Counted from the first letter of the stretch, positions 9,168 to 17,505 are shown. The stretch is DNA of 64,000 nt from Rhizobium sp. ACO-34A (GCA_002600635.1 CP021371.1:1429001-1493000); one strand, 5' to 3'. Made by a program: numbers and translations. Notes: generated by a model from the sequence alone, not told the origin.

Positions 9168-10312
9168 GCGGCTCCCTTCTTGCTGTCGGGCCGGCTCCAG
9201 AGGTCTGGATTGAAGATCTTGAAGCGGCCGTAGAGGGTTTCGGAAAACAGGATCACCACGAACAGCGTGCCCTGCAGCACCAGCACCGTGGCATCCGGCA
9301 GGCCCATGCGCCGCTGGATCAGCCCGCCCGAGGCATCGATGCCGCCGAGCAGGATGGCGACGGGAATGATCGCCAGCGGATTGTGCCGGGCGAGGAAGGC
9401 GACGAGAATGCCGGTATAGCCGTAGCCCGCCGCCAGCGAGGCATTGGCGCTGCCTTGAACTGCCGCGACCTCGATCATGCCGGCAAGACCGGCGAAGGCG
9501 CCTGCAAGCGCGGTAAAACCGACGATCAGGCGGCCGACGGGAAGCCCCTGGATCTGGGCCGCCCGGACATTGCCGCCGGCGATGCGGGCGGCAAAGCCGC
9601 TCGCGGTTGCCTCGATCACCACATAGGAGAAGATGCAGGCGAGGACGCCGGCGACGAAGCCCCAGTGAACATCCATGCCGGGGATCTTGCCCAGCATGTA
9701 TTCCGCCGGAAGCGGCGTCGTCGAAGGCTTGTTGAGGCTTGCCGGATCGCGCAGCGGACCCTCGATCAGCTGGTTCATCAGCGCGATGGCGATATAGGCG
9801 AGCAGCAGCGATGCAATCGTCTCGTTGACCCCGCGATAGTGCCGGAGGAAACCGGAAAGCCCGATCCACACGGCGCCCGCGGCCATGCCGGCAAGCGCCA
9901 TGAACAGCCACACGACCGGCGGCGGCAGGGTGCCGACCAGCGGCAGCGCGATTGCCGCGCCCGCCAGTCCGCCGAGCACGACGGCGCCCTCCGCCCCGAT
10001 GACGGTGAGGCCGAGCCGCGCCGGCAGCGCCACGCAGAGCGCGGTGAGCAGCAGCGGTGCCGCCCGGCTCAGCGCGTTCTGGATGGAGAACCAGCTTCCG
10101 AAGCCGCCGGTATACATGAGCTGGAAGAGCTGCAGCGGCGACTTGCCGAGGGCAGCGATGAACAGCGAGAACAATGCCAGCCCGACAAGGACCGCAAGAA
10201 GCGCTATGGCAAGCGGCTCGGCGCGCCGGGCCGCCCATTCGATGACCGGCCGGAGAGTTCCGGCCGGAACCGTTTCCGGGGCAAGCGATCTGCTATTGAT
10301 TTCCAGGTTCAT
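9164..10312 (-). CDS. ABC transporter permease (BMP/nucleoside type), first subunit
   Basis: 382 residues. About ten hydrophobic segments follow a short cytoplasmic N-terminus, including LAIALLAVLVGLALFSLFIA. The conserved ALPARLGLTVIGAEGAVVLG region and the cytoplasmic loop GGNVRAAQIQGLPVGRLI are characteristic of the longer permease of BMP-type importers. The start at 10312 lies 22 nt after the binding-protein stop, and the stop overlaps the next permease start by 4 nt, so the two are probably translationally coupled and made in equal amounts. Confidence 0.88.
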   Translation of the reverse strand: MNLEINSRSLAPETVPAGTLRPVIEWAARRAEPLAIALLAVLVGLALFSLFIAALGKSPLQLFQLMYTGGFGSWFSIQNALSRAAPLLLTALCVALPARLGLTVIGAEGAVVLGGLAGAAIALPLVGTLPPPVVWLFMALAGMAAGAVWIGLSGFLRHYRGVNETIASLLLAYIAIALMNQLIEGPLRDPASLNKPSTTPLPAEYMLGKIPGMDVHWGFVAGVLACIFSYVVIEATASGFAARIAGGNVRAAQIQGLPVGRLIVGFTALAGAFAGLAGMIEVAAVQGSANASLAAGYGYTGILVAFLARHNPLAIIPVAILLGGIDASGGLIQRRMGLPDATVLVLQGTLFVVILFSETLYGRFKIFNPDLWSRPDSKKGAA

Positions 10313-10334
10313 GACGCCGCTCCTTCAGAAGGGC

Positions 10335-11465
10335 TCAGGAGGTGGACCCGATGACGCCCTCGACGAGGTAGCCCATGCTCTCCAGCTCGATGGCATCCTC
10401 TGCAAGGCTCGTGCCAGCCGCGACGACGACGTTGCCCTTGTTGTCCTTGAGGCCGTCCTTGAACACGGAGAAGCCGCCCTTGGTCATCTCGGCCAGCGTG
10501 GCCTCGAACTTGGTGCGGGCCTCCGCGGAAACGGCCGGTCCAAGCGGGCTCATCTTGACGAAGCCGTCCTTCAGGCCGCCACGGACGAAATTGCCGAGTT
10601 TTTCGCCAGCCTGCGCCTTCTTGGCGAAGTCGGTGTAGACGTTGCCCCAGGCCCATTCCGCGCCGGTGAGGTACTTTTCCGGAGCAAGCGGGCTCTGGTT
10701 GGCATGGTAGCCGCAGACGAAGGCGCCGCGGCCGGCGGCCGTCTCGACCACCACCTTCGGGCTGTCGACATGGCAGGTCACGACATCGGCGCCCTGGTCG
10801 ATCAGCGCGTTGGTGGCTTCCGCTTCCTTGACCGCGAGCGACCATTCGCCGGTGAAGATCACCTGGCAGGTGATGGCCGGATCGACCGAGCGGGCGCCGA
10901 GCAGGAAGGAGTTGATGTTCTGCAGTACCTGCGGGATCGGCTTGGCGGCGACGAAGCCGATTTTCTTGCTCTTGGTGGCGTAGCCGGCGGCGATGCCGTT
11001 CAGATAGAGGCCCTGGCCGATATAGCCGAAATAGGAACCGGTATTGGCCGGGTTGACGCCCTCCTTCCACAGGCCGCCGCAATGGCGGAACTGCACGTCG
11101 GGATACTTCTTCGCCATTTCCAGCATGTGGGGGTCGAAGTAGCCGAACGAGGTCGGGAAGATCAGCGACGCGCCATCGAGGTTGATCATCGATTCCATGG
11201 TCTTCTGGACGTCGACGGTCTCGGGGACGTTCTCTTCCTCGATCACGGTGATGCCCGGCAGCGCCTTGATGACGGCGGCGCCTTCGGCATGCGCCTGGTT
11301 ATAGCCGTAGTCGTCCTTGGGGCCGACATAAATGAAGCCGACGGTGAGCGCGGCCTGCGCGGCGGCGGGGCTTGCGAGCAGGCCCGGCGCGAAGCCGGCA
11401 AGGGCTGCACCAGCAGCGGAGGTTTTCAGGAAGTGGCGGCGGTTCATGGGAAGGAGTCTGGTCAT
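10335..11465 (-). CDS. BMP-family substrate-binding protein, Tat-exported
   Basis: 376 residues, first gene of the operon. The N-terminus MTRLLPMNRRHFLKTSAAGA is a twin-arginine signal (RRHFLK) with a hydrophobic stretch and a likely cut after ASPAAAQA near residue 38. The mature part has the BMP/Med fold motifs: FIYVGPKDDYGYNQAH at the start, VDVQKTMESMI, and IGFVAAKPIPQVLQNINSFL in the hinge region. The periplasmic protein would capture the ureide and deliver it to the two permeases. GGAG lies 9 nt before ATG 11465. Confidence 0.9.
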   Translation of the reverse strand: MTRLLPMNRRHFLKTSAAGAALAGFAPGLLASPAAAQAALTVGFIYVGPKDDYGYNQAHAEGAAVIKALPGITVIEEENVPETVDVQKTMESMINLDGASLIFPTSFGYFDPHMLEMAKKYPDVQFRHCGGLWKEGVNPANTGSYFGYIGQGLYLNGIAAGYATKSKKIGFVAAKPIPQVLQNINSFLLGARSVDPAITCQVIFTGEWSLAVKEAEATNALIDQGADVVTCHVDSPKVVVETAAGRGAFVCGYHANQSPLAPEKYLTGAEWAWGNVYTDFAKKAQAGEKLGNFVRGGLKDGFVKMSPLGPAVSAEARTKFEATLAEMTKGGFSVFKDGLKDNKGNVVVAAGTSLAEDAIELESMGYLVEGVIGSTS

Positions 11466-11523
11466 TGCAATGCTCCCTGTGACGGCAATAGCCTGTTTGA
11501 ATGTGTAAATGTGTACGAGAAAG

Positions 11524-11794
11524 TGTATGCAAGTGACGTGCCAGAATTATTATATTGAAAATAAACAATAATTTTATTCATTGATTTTCGATAAGCGCAA
11601 ACTGTATGCAGTTTTGTGACTTTTTTGTATGTTTTGAATGCATATGTCAAAAATTGTGCAGATAATTCGTATGCTTCGTGCCGGTGGGGAAGGGGGTTTC
11701 GGATGCGAGGCGGAAGAAATGCCGAAAAACTGGGAAGAACGGCAGAAATCTCTGACCTGTCTGATGTTTTCTGATAACGTGACAGGTGCATACA
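11524..11794. promoter_or_regulatory. Repeated TGTATGCA octamers, probable GntR operators
   Basis: The octamer TGTATGCA occurs at 11524-11531 (overlapping the -12 end of the sigma-54 promoter) and at 11603-11610. Its exact reverse complement TGCATACA occurs at 11787-11794, just before the regulator start. The 11603 copy lies inside an inverted repeat, CAAACTG (11598-11604) and CAGTTTTG (11609-11616). The spacing between operon and regulator suggests binding by the adjacent FCD-type GntR protein. Confidence 0.55.
11528..11543 (-). promoter_or_regulatory. Sigma-54 (-24/-12) promoter of the biuret operon
   Basis: Read on the minus strand the sequence is TGGCACGTCACTTGCA, an exact match to the RpoN consensus TGGCACGNNNNTTGCW. 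Transcription would start near 11517, giving a leader of about 50 nt before the binding-protein ATG at 11465. In rhizobia this class of promoter at nitrogen-scavenging genes is normally activated by NtrC under nitrogen limitation. Confidence 0.85.
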
Positions 11795-11808
11795 CTATTG
11801 GAGCGTTC

Positions 11809-12489
11809 GTGAAGGCAGTCAGGAAAAGAGAAGTCGTCAGGGCAGGAAACACCGTCGAGCAGATGGTGCGCGCGATCTCCGACATGATCGTCACCGGGCA
11901 GATGAAACCCGGTGAGAAGCTCGATGAAATATCGCTGGCCTCCCGCTTCGAGGTGTCCCGCACGCCGGTGCGCGAGGCGCTTCGTGAACTGGGTGCGATG
12001 GGCCTTGTCGATCGCGAACCGAATCGCAGCGCCGCCGTCACCAATGTCACCGGTGAGTATCTGTCCTCCATGTTCGAGGCGATGGCCGAGCTTGAAGGCG
12101 TCTGCGCGCGGCTTGCCGCCCTGCGCATGACGGGCGACGAACGCCGCATGCTGGAAAGCGTGCACCGCCTCTCCACCCGTCTCGTGCATGCCGGCGACGA
12201 GGAGAGTTATGCCGTCCACAACATGGATTTCCATACCCGCATCTATCGCGGTGCTCACAACGAGCATGTCTACGATCTCGTGACCCAGACGCGGGCGCGG
12301 CTCGCGCCCTTCCGCCGTGCCCAGTTCCGCCTGCCGGGCCGTCTCGGAAAATCCTATGCCGAGCATGAGGGCATCGTGAACGCCATCCTCAAGGGCGATG
12401 CGGCAGCGGCGGGGAAGGCGGCCTACGACCATGTGTCGATCGTCTCGGACGCCAGCTCCATCTTTGCCCGCGGCGTGGGTAAGGCCTGA
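11809..12489 (+). CDS. GntR-family regulator, FCD (FadR) subfamily
   Basis: 226 residues from GTG 11809 (GGA at 11800-11802); the open frame reaches back to 11638 but the upstream 57 residues do not look like protein. The winged helix is near the N-terminus (GEKLDEISLASRFEVSRTPV then REALRELGAMGLV). An all-helical FCD ligand domain follows, with metal-binding histidines in HNMDFHTRIYRGAHNEH and SYAEHEGIVNAI. It is divergent from the biuret operon and shares its control region, so it is probably that operon's ligand-responsive repressor or activator. Confidence 0.85.
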   Translation: MKAVRKREVVRAGNTVEQMVRAISDMIVTGQMKPGEKLDEISLASRFEVSRTPVREALRELGAMGLVDREPNRSAAVTNVTGEYLSSMFEAMAELEGVCARLAALRMTGDERRMLESVHRLSTRLVHAGDEESYAVHNMDFHTRIYRGAHNEHVYDLVTQTRARLAPFRRAQFRLPGRLGKSYAEHEGIVNAILKGDAAAAGKAAYDHVSIVSDASSIFARGVGKA

Positions 12490-12564
12490 CGGGAAACTGC
12501 TTGCCTTCGGGCTGAAGGATGGGCGGTCGCTCTGCCAGTCGGCAGGCTGCGCCGTTTGAACGGG

Positions 12565-12657
12565 CAGAACGGTTCGATTTGACGCTGAAAGGCTCCATCC
12601 CGTTGTTTCGGCGCAAATCGAGCCGCGAAACTGCTTCACAGGCTTGCCGGAAATGCT
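12565..12657. repeat. Degenerate dispersed repeat, target of the IS110 insertion
   Basis: GGCTCCATCCCGTTGTTTCG, then GCCGCGAAACTGCTTCACAG and GCCGGAAATGCT form a diverged inverted copy of the GCAAAAG/GTTTTGCG repeat family (compare 937, 17403 and 59090 read on the opposite strand). Its expected end, GGAATTGCTCTA, is cut at the CT by the IS110 element. Confidence 0.7.
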
Positions 12658-12689
12658 TGTCTTATGACTTTTGCTGTCGAAGGAGCGAA

Positions 12690-12855
12690 TATGAACCGCT
12701 GCGAGAGGGTTGCCGCCCTCTCACAGCGGCGAGGGTAGGATCGTTGAATTGCTGACCGTTTGACGGGTCGAGCTAGAGTGTGATCGCCCTCGTCTTTCTC
12801 TTTGGTCCTGAACGGATACCCGGAGTTTGGCTTCGGATGACAAGCAGAGGACAAG
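12690..12855 (+). ncRNA. Predicted IS110 bridge RNA
   Basis: Three structures lie in order before the transposase. (1) A 5' hairpin: arms 12696-12709 and 12716-12729 pair with one mismatch over a 6-nt loop. (2) A target loop: outer stem 12730-12735/12787-12792 and 12739-12742/12782-12785, apical stem 12754-12757/12766-12769, and unpaired guide segments GTTGAATTGCT and GAGCTAGAGTGT between. (3) A donor loop: outer stem 12800-12809/12848-12855, apical stem 12820-12825/12831-12836, and guide segments GAACGGATAC and ATGACAAGCAG. The donor guides match the element's two ends and the target guides match the insertion site. The exact 5' end is estimated. Confidence 0.8.
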
Positions 12856-12861
12856 CGAAAG

Positions 12862-13809
12862 ATGACGAAGGATACCATCGGTGTCGATATCTCGAAAGAC
12901 CACCTCGACGCGCACCGGATGAGCGACGGCGCAGCCCGCCGTTTTGCCAACGACACTGCCGGTCACAGCTCTTTCATCGACTGGCTCGGTCAAGCCGGGC
13001 CCGCCCATGACATTCGTGTCGTCTACGAACCGACAGGTCCCTATCACCGGGCGTTCGAGCGCCAGGTCGACAGGGCGGGCGCTGCACTGGTCAAAGTCAA
13101 TCCGCGGCAAGGACGGCGTTTTGCGGAAGCCACAGGCAAGTTGGCCAAGACGGACCGGACAGATGCCGCCATGCTCGCACGCATGGGAGCAATCCTGGAA
13201 CTCGAAGCACGGCCGGTACGAGGCCCGCTCCTCAACGATCTCAAGGATTTGCATATGGCCCGAGAAGCGCTGGTCAAGAACCGCACTGCCGCCAGGAACA
13301 GGGCAAAGAACCTGACCTTGGCTATTCTCAAGCGTCACAACGCTGAGCAACTCAGGCAGATCGAGCGTCAGATGATCGCGGTCGAAAAGGAGATCATGCT
13401 GATCATCAAGCATGATCCAGACCTCGTAGGTCGTTTCGACATCCTTGTCTCTATCCCGGGCGTGTCTGCCGTCACCGCCTTCGCGCTCCTGATCGACATG
13501 CCCGAACTCGGCACACTCGAGCACGGGCAAGTAGCCTCGCTGGCAGGTCTCGCACCCGTCGCAAGGCAATCTGGGACATGGACAGGCCGTGCCTTCATCC
13601 GAGGCGGCCGGGCCAATGTCCGCCACGCGCTATACATGCCGGCACTCGTCGCCATGCGCTTCAATCCCGATCTCAAGACAAAATACGACCAGCTCAAAGC
13701 TGCAGGAAAAGCACCAAAGGTTGCCATCACCGCGATCATGCGAAAACTCATCGTCCTCGCCAATGCACTGCTCAAGCACGGCAGAAAATGGCTGCCATCT
13801 CTGGCTTGA
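12862..13809 (+). CDS. IS110-family recombinase
   Basis: 315 residues. The N-terminal RuvC-like DEDD domain begins TIGVDISKDHLDAH, continues through VVYEPTGPYHRAFE and ends at KTDRTDAAMLARMG. The C-terminal Tnp domain holds SIPGVSAVTAFALL and LAGLAPVARQSG then GRAFIRGGRANVRHALYMPA, with the serine characteristic of this family. The two domains are joined by a helical linker. The protein is complete and looks functional. The ATG follows the predicted bridge RNA by 6 nt, and the stop overlaps the -35 half of the junction promoter. Confidence 0.95.
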   Translation: MTKDTIGVDISKDHLDAHRMSDGAARRFANDTAGHSSFIDWLGQAGPAHDIRVVYEPTGPYHRAFERQVDRAGAALVKVNPRQGRRFAEATGKLAKTDRTDAAMLARMGAILELEARPVRGPLLNDLKDLHMAREALVKNRTAARNRAKNLTLAILKRHNAEQLRQIERQMIAVEKEIMLIIKHDPDLVGRFDILVSIPGVSAVTAFALLIDMPELGTLEHGQVASLAGLAPVARQSGTWTGRAFIRGGRANVRHALYMPALVAMRFNPDLKTKYDQLKAAGKAPKVAITAIMRKLIVLANALLKHGRKWLPSLA

Positions 13810-13853
13810 CCAACACGGATACTCTAACCATAGGCCCTCAAGGAGATTCCCCG

Positions 13854-14645
13854 ATGGCCCATGAACTGAACCGTCCCGATCCGGCCTTTGCCGTCCGCCG
13901 CAATGTCAATCTCGATACGGACGAGATCTGGCAGGCTCGCATCGATCTTTCCGCCTGTCTGAGGACGGCGGCGCGCCACGGGCTGGAAGAGGGGATCTGC
14001 AACCATTTCTCGGCCGTGGTGCCGGGCCATCCCGATCTCTTCCTCGTCAACCGTCTCGGCTATGCCTTCGAGGAGGCGAGCGCCTCCAACCTGCTGATCT
14101 GCGATTTCGACGGCAACGTTCTCTCGGGCGATGGCGAGCCTGAGGCGACGGCCTTCTACATCCATGCCCGCCTGCACAGGATGTCGCCCCGCGTCGGTGC
14201 CGCTTTCCACACCCATATGCCCAACGCCACCGCGCTCAGCATGCTGGAAGGCGAGCCGCTGGTCTGGGCAGGCCAGACGGCGCTGAAATTCTACGGCCGT
14301 ACCGTGGTCGACGAGGATTACAACGGCCTTGCGCTGGACGAGCGGGAAGGCGACCGCATCGCCGCCGTCCTCGGCGACAACGACATCCTGTTCATGAAGA
14401 ACCACGGCGTCATGGTCTGCGCCGCAAACATCGCGGAAGCCTGGGACGATCTCTACTATCTGGAACGCGCCGCGGAAGTGCAGCTGAAGGCCATGAGCAC
14501 CGGCCGCACGCTCCTGCCGGTCAAGCCGGAAATCGCCGCCGCCGCCGCCCGCCAGATGCGCGAGGGCGACCCCGAAAGCGCCCGCCTGCATCTGGAAAGC
14601 ATCAAGCGCGTACTTGACCGCAAGGACCCGGACTACAAGCTCTGA
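13854..14645 (+). CDS. Class II aldolase/adducin family protein
   Basis: 263 residues from ATG 13854 with AAGGAG 9 nt upstream; the longer open frame starts inside the transposase gene. Fold-defining motifs are GLEEGICNHFSAVVPGHPDL (phosphate/substrate loop), GEPEATAFYIHARLH, the zinc-binding AAFHTHMPNATAL and KNHGVMVCAANIAEAWDDLY. The family includes sugar-phosphate aldolases, epimerases and decarboxylating enzymes; no specific substrate can be read. It faces the same way as the GntR gene and may once have been its neighbour. The IS110 insertion now supplies all the DNA directly upstream. Confidence 0.85.
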   Translation: MAHELNRPDPAFAVRRNVNLDTDEIWQARIDLSACLRTAARHGLEEGICNHFSAVVPGHPDLFLVNRLGYAFEEASASNLLICDFDGNVLSGDGEPEATAFYIHARLHRMSPRVGAAFHTHMPNATALSMLEGEPLVWAGQTALKFYGRTVVDEDYNGLALDEREGDRIAAVLGDNDILFMKNHGVMVCAANIAEAWDDLYYLERAAEVQLKAMSTGRTLLPVKPEIAAAAARQMREGDPESARLHLESIKRVLDRKDPDYKL

Positions 14646-15239
14646 GGGATGGGGCGGCGGAGGAGTCGGTTAGGGTCTGCGTGGCGGGAAGTGCGTTGAG
14701 GTAAACGGAGCGGTGGCGAACTCGTCAGGTTGCACAGCGGCAAGCTATAGGCGTATGGTTCACCCCCCTCTGGCCTGCCGGCCATCTCCCCCTCAAGGGG
14801 GGAGATCGGCAGAACGGTTAGCCTCCAGGCCTCCTGATCTCTCTGCAAGCTTACCCGAGAATACTTCCGTTAAAGAGGGAGCAGGCGGCGTCAACTCGCC
14901 GATCTCCCCCCTTGAGGGGGAGATGCCCGGCAGGGCAGAGGGGGGTATCCCGGAATGCAGGTTGTCCAGGTAAGGCAGGGAGTTACCCATTCCAAAGACG
15001 CTCGCTTTTGTAAGGCGAGTAAACGATTCCCCATCGGCTCTCCCCCTTGTGGGGGGTGAGGAGCGGTCCGCGTAGCGGAGCAATCGATCCAGTGAATCGA
15101 TTGCAGCGACGAACGCCCGGCAGGCCATAGGGGGTAGGACGCGGAACACGGGCTGCCGAAGGAGCCGCCCGAAAGTTATCGCTCCGCAAACTTGGCCGTA
15201 GATTTCACAGGCAGACCGAACGCGCCGACCCCAGCCGCC
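14646..15239. repeat. Intergenic repeat mosaic between aldolase and MaoC genes
   Basis: No gene is supported. Facing copies of the CTCCCCCTCAAGGGGGGAG unit lie at 14757-14820 and 14898-14955. A third unit with an internal ATCGATCCAGTGAATCGAT palindrome lies at 15040-15135, where GGAGCGGTCCGCGTAGCGGA leads into the palindrome. The same long unit recurs at 24692-24795 and 31635-31735. Confidence 0.7.
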
Positions 15240-15716
15240 TCACGCCCCCGCCATTACCGCCCCACGCCGCCACGAGACGATCTTCGGTGTGAATACCTGA
15301 ACGATCTCACCATCCTGGTTGATCGTCTCGCTGCGGAAGGTGACGAGGCCGCGTTCGGGTTTCGAGCGCGACGGAGCGATGGTGACGATCTCGCTTTCCA
15401 CATGGATGCGATCACCCGGCCATGTGGCGCGGGGCCAGGAGATTTCCCCGCCCGCACCGATCAGCCCGCCGGTCAGCGGCAGGCTCTGCACGAGCAGCCG
15501 CATGGTGGTCGCGGCCGTGTGCCAGCCGCTGGCGGCAAGCTTGCCGAACAGGCTGTCGCGCGCCAGTTCCTCGTCGAGGTGGAAGAACTGCGGATCGTAG
15601 CGCCCTGCGAATTCCCGGATTTCATCGAGTTCCATCACATGGGAAGGGCTGGTGAAGCGCTGCCCGACCGTGAGGTCGTCGAGATAGAGCTTCACCGCCT
15701 GCGCATCTTCGGTCAT
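15240..15716 (-). CDS. MaoC-like hot-dog dehydratase
   Basis: 158 residues. It is a single hot-dog domain with the (R)-enoyl-CoA hydratase-like core: FAGRYDPQFFHLDEELA (catalytic Asp and His) and the SGWHTAATTMRLLV helix. It probably hydrates an enoyl-CoA thioester in the cytoplasm. It is the last gene of the beta-oxidation set, 12 nt after the acyl-CoA ligase stop, so it is cotranscribed and likely acts on intermediates of the same pathway. Confidence 0.85.
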   Translation of the reverse strand: MTEDAQAVKLYLDDLTVGQRFTSPSHVMELDEIREFAGRYDPQFFHLDEELARDSLFGKLAASGWHTAATTMRLLVQSLPLTGGLIGAGGEISWPRATWPGDRIHVESEIVTIAPSRSKPERGLVTFRSETINQDGEIVQVFTPKIVSWRRGAVMAGA

Positions 15717-15728
15717 CTCGCGTCTCCC

Positions 15729-17378
15729 TCAGCCGGCCAGCGTCGCGTCCGGCGAGCGCTTTTCGTATTCGTCGAGAACGATCTGGCGGATCGCGGTCTT
15801 GAGCAGCTTGCCGGTTGCCGTGTGCGGCAGTTCCTCGACGATGATGACGTCGTCGGGAATGCTCCACTTTGAGATCTTGCCGGTATAGACATCGAGCATG
15901 TCGTGGCGCGTGAACGTCTGGCCGGGCTTCACCACTACGACGAGAACGGGACGCTCGCCCCAGCGGGCGTCGGGAGCGGCGACCACGGCCGCTTCCTTGA
16001 TCGCCGGATGGGCCTGCGCGATATTTTCCAGCTCGATCGAGCTGATCCATTCGCCGCCGGATTTCACCACGTCCTTGGTGCGGTCGACGATCTGCACGAA
16101 GCCGTCCTCGTCCATGGTGACGACATCGCCCGTGTCGAACCAGCCTTCGACGGCATGCGCCGGGCTCTTTTCCGTGTTGTAGTAACCGGCCGCGACCCAG
16201 GGGCCACGCACCATCATGGCGCCGAAGGCCTTGCCGTCACGCGCCACCGGCTTGCCGTCGCTGCCGTCGATGCGGAATTCCATGCCGAACAGCGGTCGGC
16301 CCTGCTTGGATTCGAGCATGAGCCTCTCTTCCGCCGAAAGCTTCTCGTGCTTGGGAAGAAGCGTCGCGGCAAGCCCGATCGGGCTCGTTTCCGTCATGCC
16401 CCAGGCATGGCGAACGGTGACGCCCATGTTGTGGAAGCGGCTGATCATGATCGGCGGCGTAGCGGAGCCGCCGATGGCGACGCGTTTCAGGCTCATGAAC
16501 TTCTGGCCATGGGCATCCATCCAGTCGAGCAGGCCGAGCCAGACCGTCGGCACGCCGGCGGTTACCGTCACGCCTTCGCTCTCGAACAGCGAATGCAGGC
16601 TGGCGCCGTCGAGGTTCGGGCCGGGCATGACGAGCTTTGCCCCGACCATCGGTGCCGCGAACGGCAGGCCCCAGGCATTGACATGGAACATCGGCACGAC
16701 CGGCACCACCGCGTCATTGGCCGAAAGGCTGAGCACGTCCATGAAGCTGATCGCCATGGCATGCAGCACGCTGGAACGGTGGCTGTAGAGCACGCCCTTC
16801 GGGTCGCCGGTGGTGCCCGAGGTGTAGCACAGGCCGGATGCGGTGTTCTCGTCGAACACCGGCCATTCGAATTCGTCGGGCTCGTCCGCGATCAGCGTTT
16901 CGTAGCAGACGAGGTTCGGCAGAACTTCCGATTTCGGCATGTGCGCCTCGTCGGTCAGGATGACCACGGCCTTCAGCGGCGCCAGCCGGTCGGCCAGCGC
17001 TTCGAGGATCGGCACGAAGGTGAGGTCGGAGAAGAGCACGCTGTCGCCGGCATGTTCGATGATGTAGCCGATCTGCTCGCGGAAGAGGCGCGGGTTGATC
17101 GTGTGGCACACGAAGCCCGAGCCTGATACGCCGTAGTAAAGCTCCATGTGGCGGTAGCCGTTCCAGGCAAGCGTGCCCACGCGGTCGCCATGCTCGAGGC
17201 CGAGCTTCTGCAAGGCGTTGGCGAGCTTCTGGCTGCGCTTCGAAAGATCCGCATAGGTGTAGCGATGGATCGGCCCCTCGACGGTCTTCGAAACCACTTC
17301 CGTTCCGCCGTGATAGGTCGCTGCGTGACGCAGGATCGATGACACGAGCAGCGGTGCATTCATCATCATGCCAAGCAT
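15729..17378 (-). CDS. Long-/medium-chain acyl-CoA synthetase
   Basis: 549 residues from ATG 17378 with AGGAG upstream. It is an ANL-superfamily enzyme that activates fatty acids to acyl-CoA using ATP. The phosphate loop is [30 protein letters not shown] (A5 motif), [15 protein letters not shown] (A7), and [14 protein letters not shown] (A8, hinge) follow, with the catalytic lysine in [12 protein letters not shown] near the C-terminus. This is a fatty-acid CoA ligase of the FadD/FadK kind common in rhizobia; chain-length range cannot be read. Confidence 0.88.
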   Translation of the reverse strand: MLGMMMNAPLLVSSILRHAATYHGGTEVVSKTVEGPIHRYTYADLSKRSQKLANALQKLGLEHGDRVGTLAWNGYRHMELYYGVSGSGFVCHTINPRLFREQIGYIIEHAGDSVLFSDLTFVPILEALADRLAPLKAVVILTDEAHMPKSEVLPNLVCYETLIADEPDEFEWPVFDENTASGLCYTSGTTGDPKGVLYSHRSSVLHAMAISFMDVLSLSANDAVVPVVPMFHVNAWGLPFAAPMVGAKLVMPGPNLDGASLHSLFESEGVTVTAGVPTVWLGLLDWMDAHGQKFMSLKRVAIGGSATPPIMISRFHNMGVTVRHAWGMTETSPIGLAATLLPKHEKLSAEERLMLESKQGRPLFGMEFRIDGSDGKPVARDGKAFGAMMVRGPWVAAGYYNTEKSPAHAVEGWFDTGDVVTMDEDGFVQIVDRTKDVVKSGGEWISSIELENIAQAHPAIKEAAVVAAPDARWGERPVLVVVVKPGQTFTRHDMLDVYTGKISKWSIPDDVIIVEELPHTATGKLLKTAIRQIVLDEYEKRSPDATLAG

Positions 17379-17400
17379 GGTCTTCTCCTCCCGGGCAAGA

Positions 17401-17505
17401 GTAATTCCAGCAAAAGTGTGAAACGGTTTTGCGTCCGGAATTACGTGAAAACAAAGAGATAGAGCATTTCCGGCGACTCCGTTCTCGCCGGAAATGCTCT
17501 GGACT
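17401..17505. repeat. Palindromic repeat pair between beta-oxidation genes
   Basis: A copy of the GCAAAAG/GTTTTGCG repeat at 17403-17455 (CCAGCAAAAGTGTGAAACGG) is followed by a perfect inverted repeat: AGAGCATTTCCGGCGA (17462-17477) and TCGCCGGAAATGCTCT (17486-17501). The second can fold into a strong hairpin just after the acyl-CoA dehydrogenase stop and could attenuate transcription into the ligase. Confidence 0.75.

Larger units (their letters stand above)
12658..13823 (+). mobile_element. IS110-family insertion sequence, ends resolved
   Basis: The element is 1166 bp, counting one CT core. Left boundary: CT at 12656-12657 followed by TGTCTTATGAC. Right boundary: ACGGATA followed by CT at 13822-13823. 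The boundaries come from three independent matches: donor-guide segments of the predicted bridge RNA, a sigma-70 promoter formed only when the ends are joined (TTGACC 13806-13811, 17 bp, TATGAC 12663-12668), and continuation of the host repeat (GGAAATG-CT-CTA) across the empty site. As expected for IS110, there are no terminal inverted repeats. The non-coding part lies at the left end, as in the IS110 (not IS1111) group. Confidence 0.85.
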
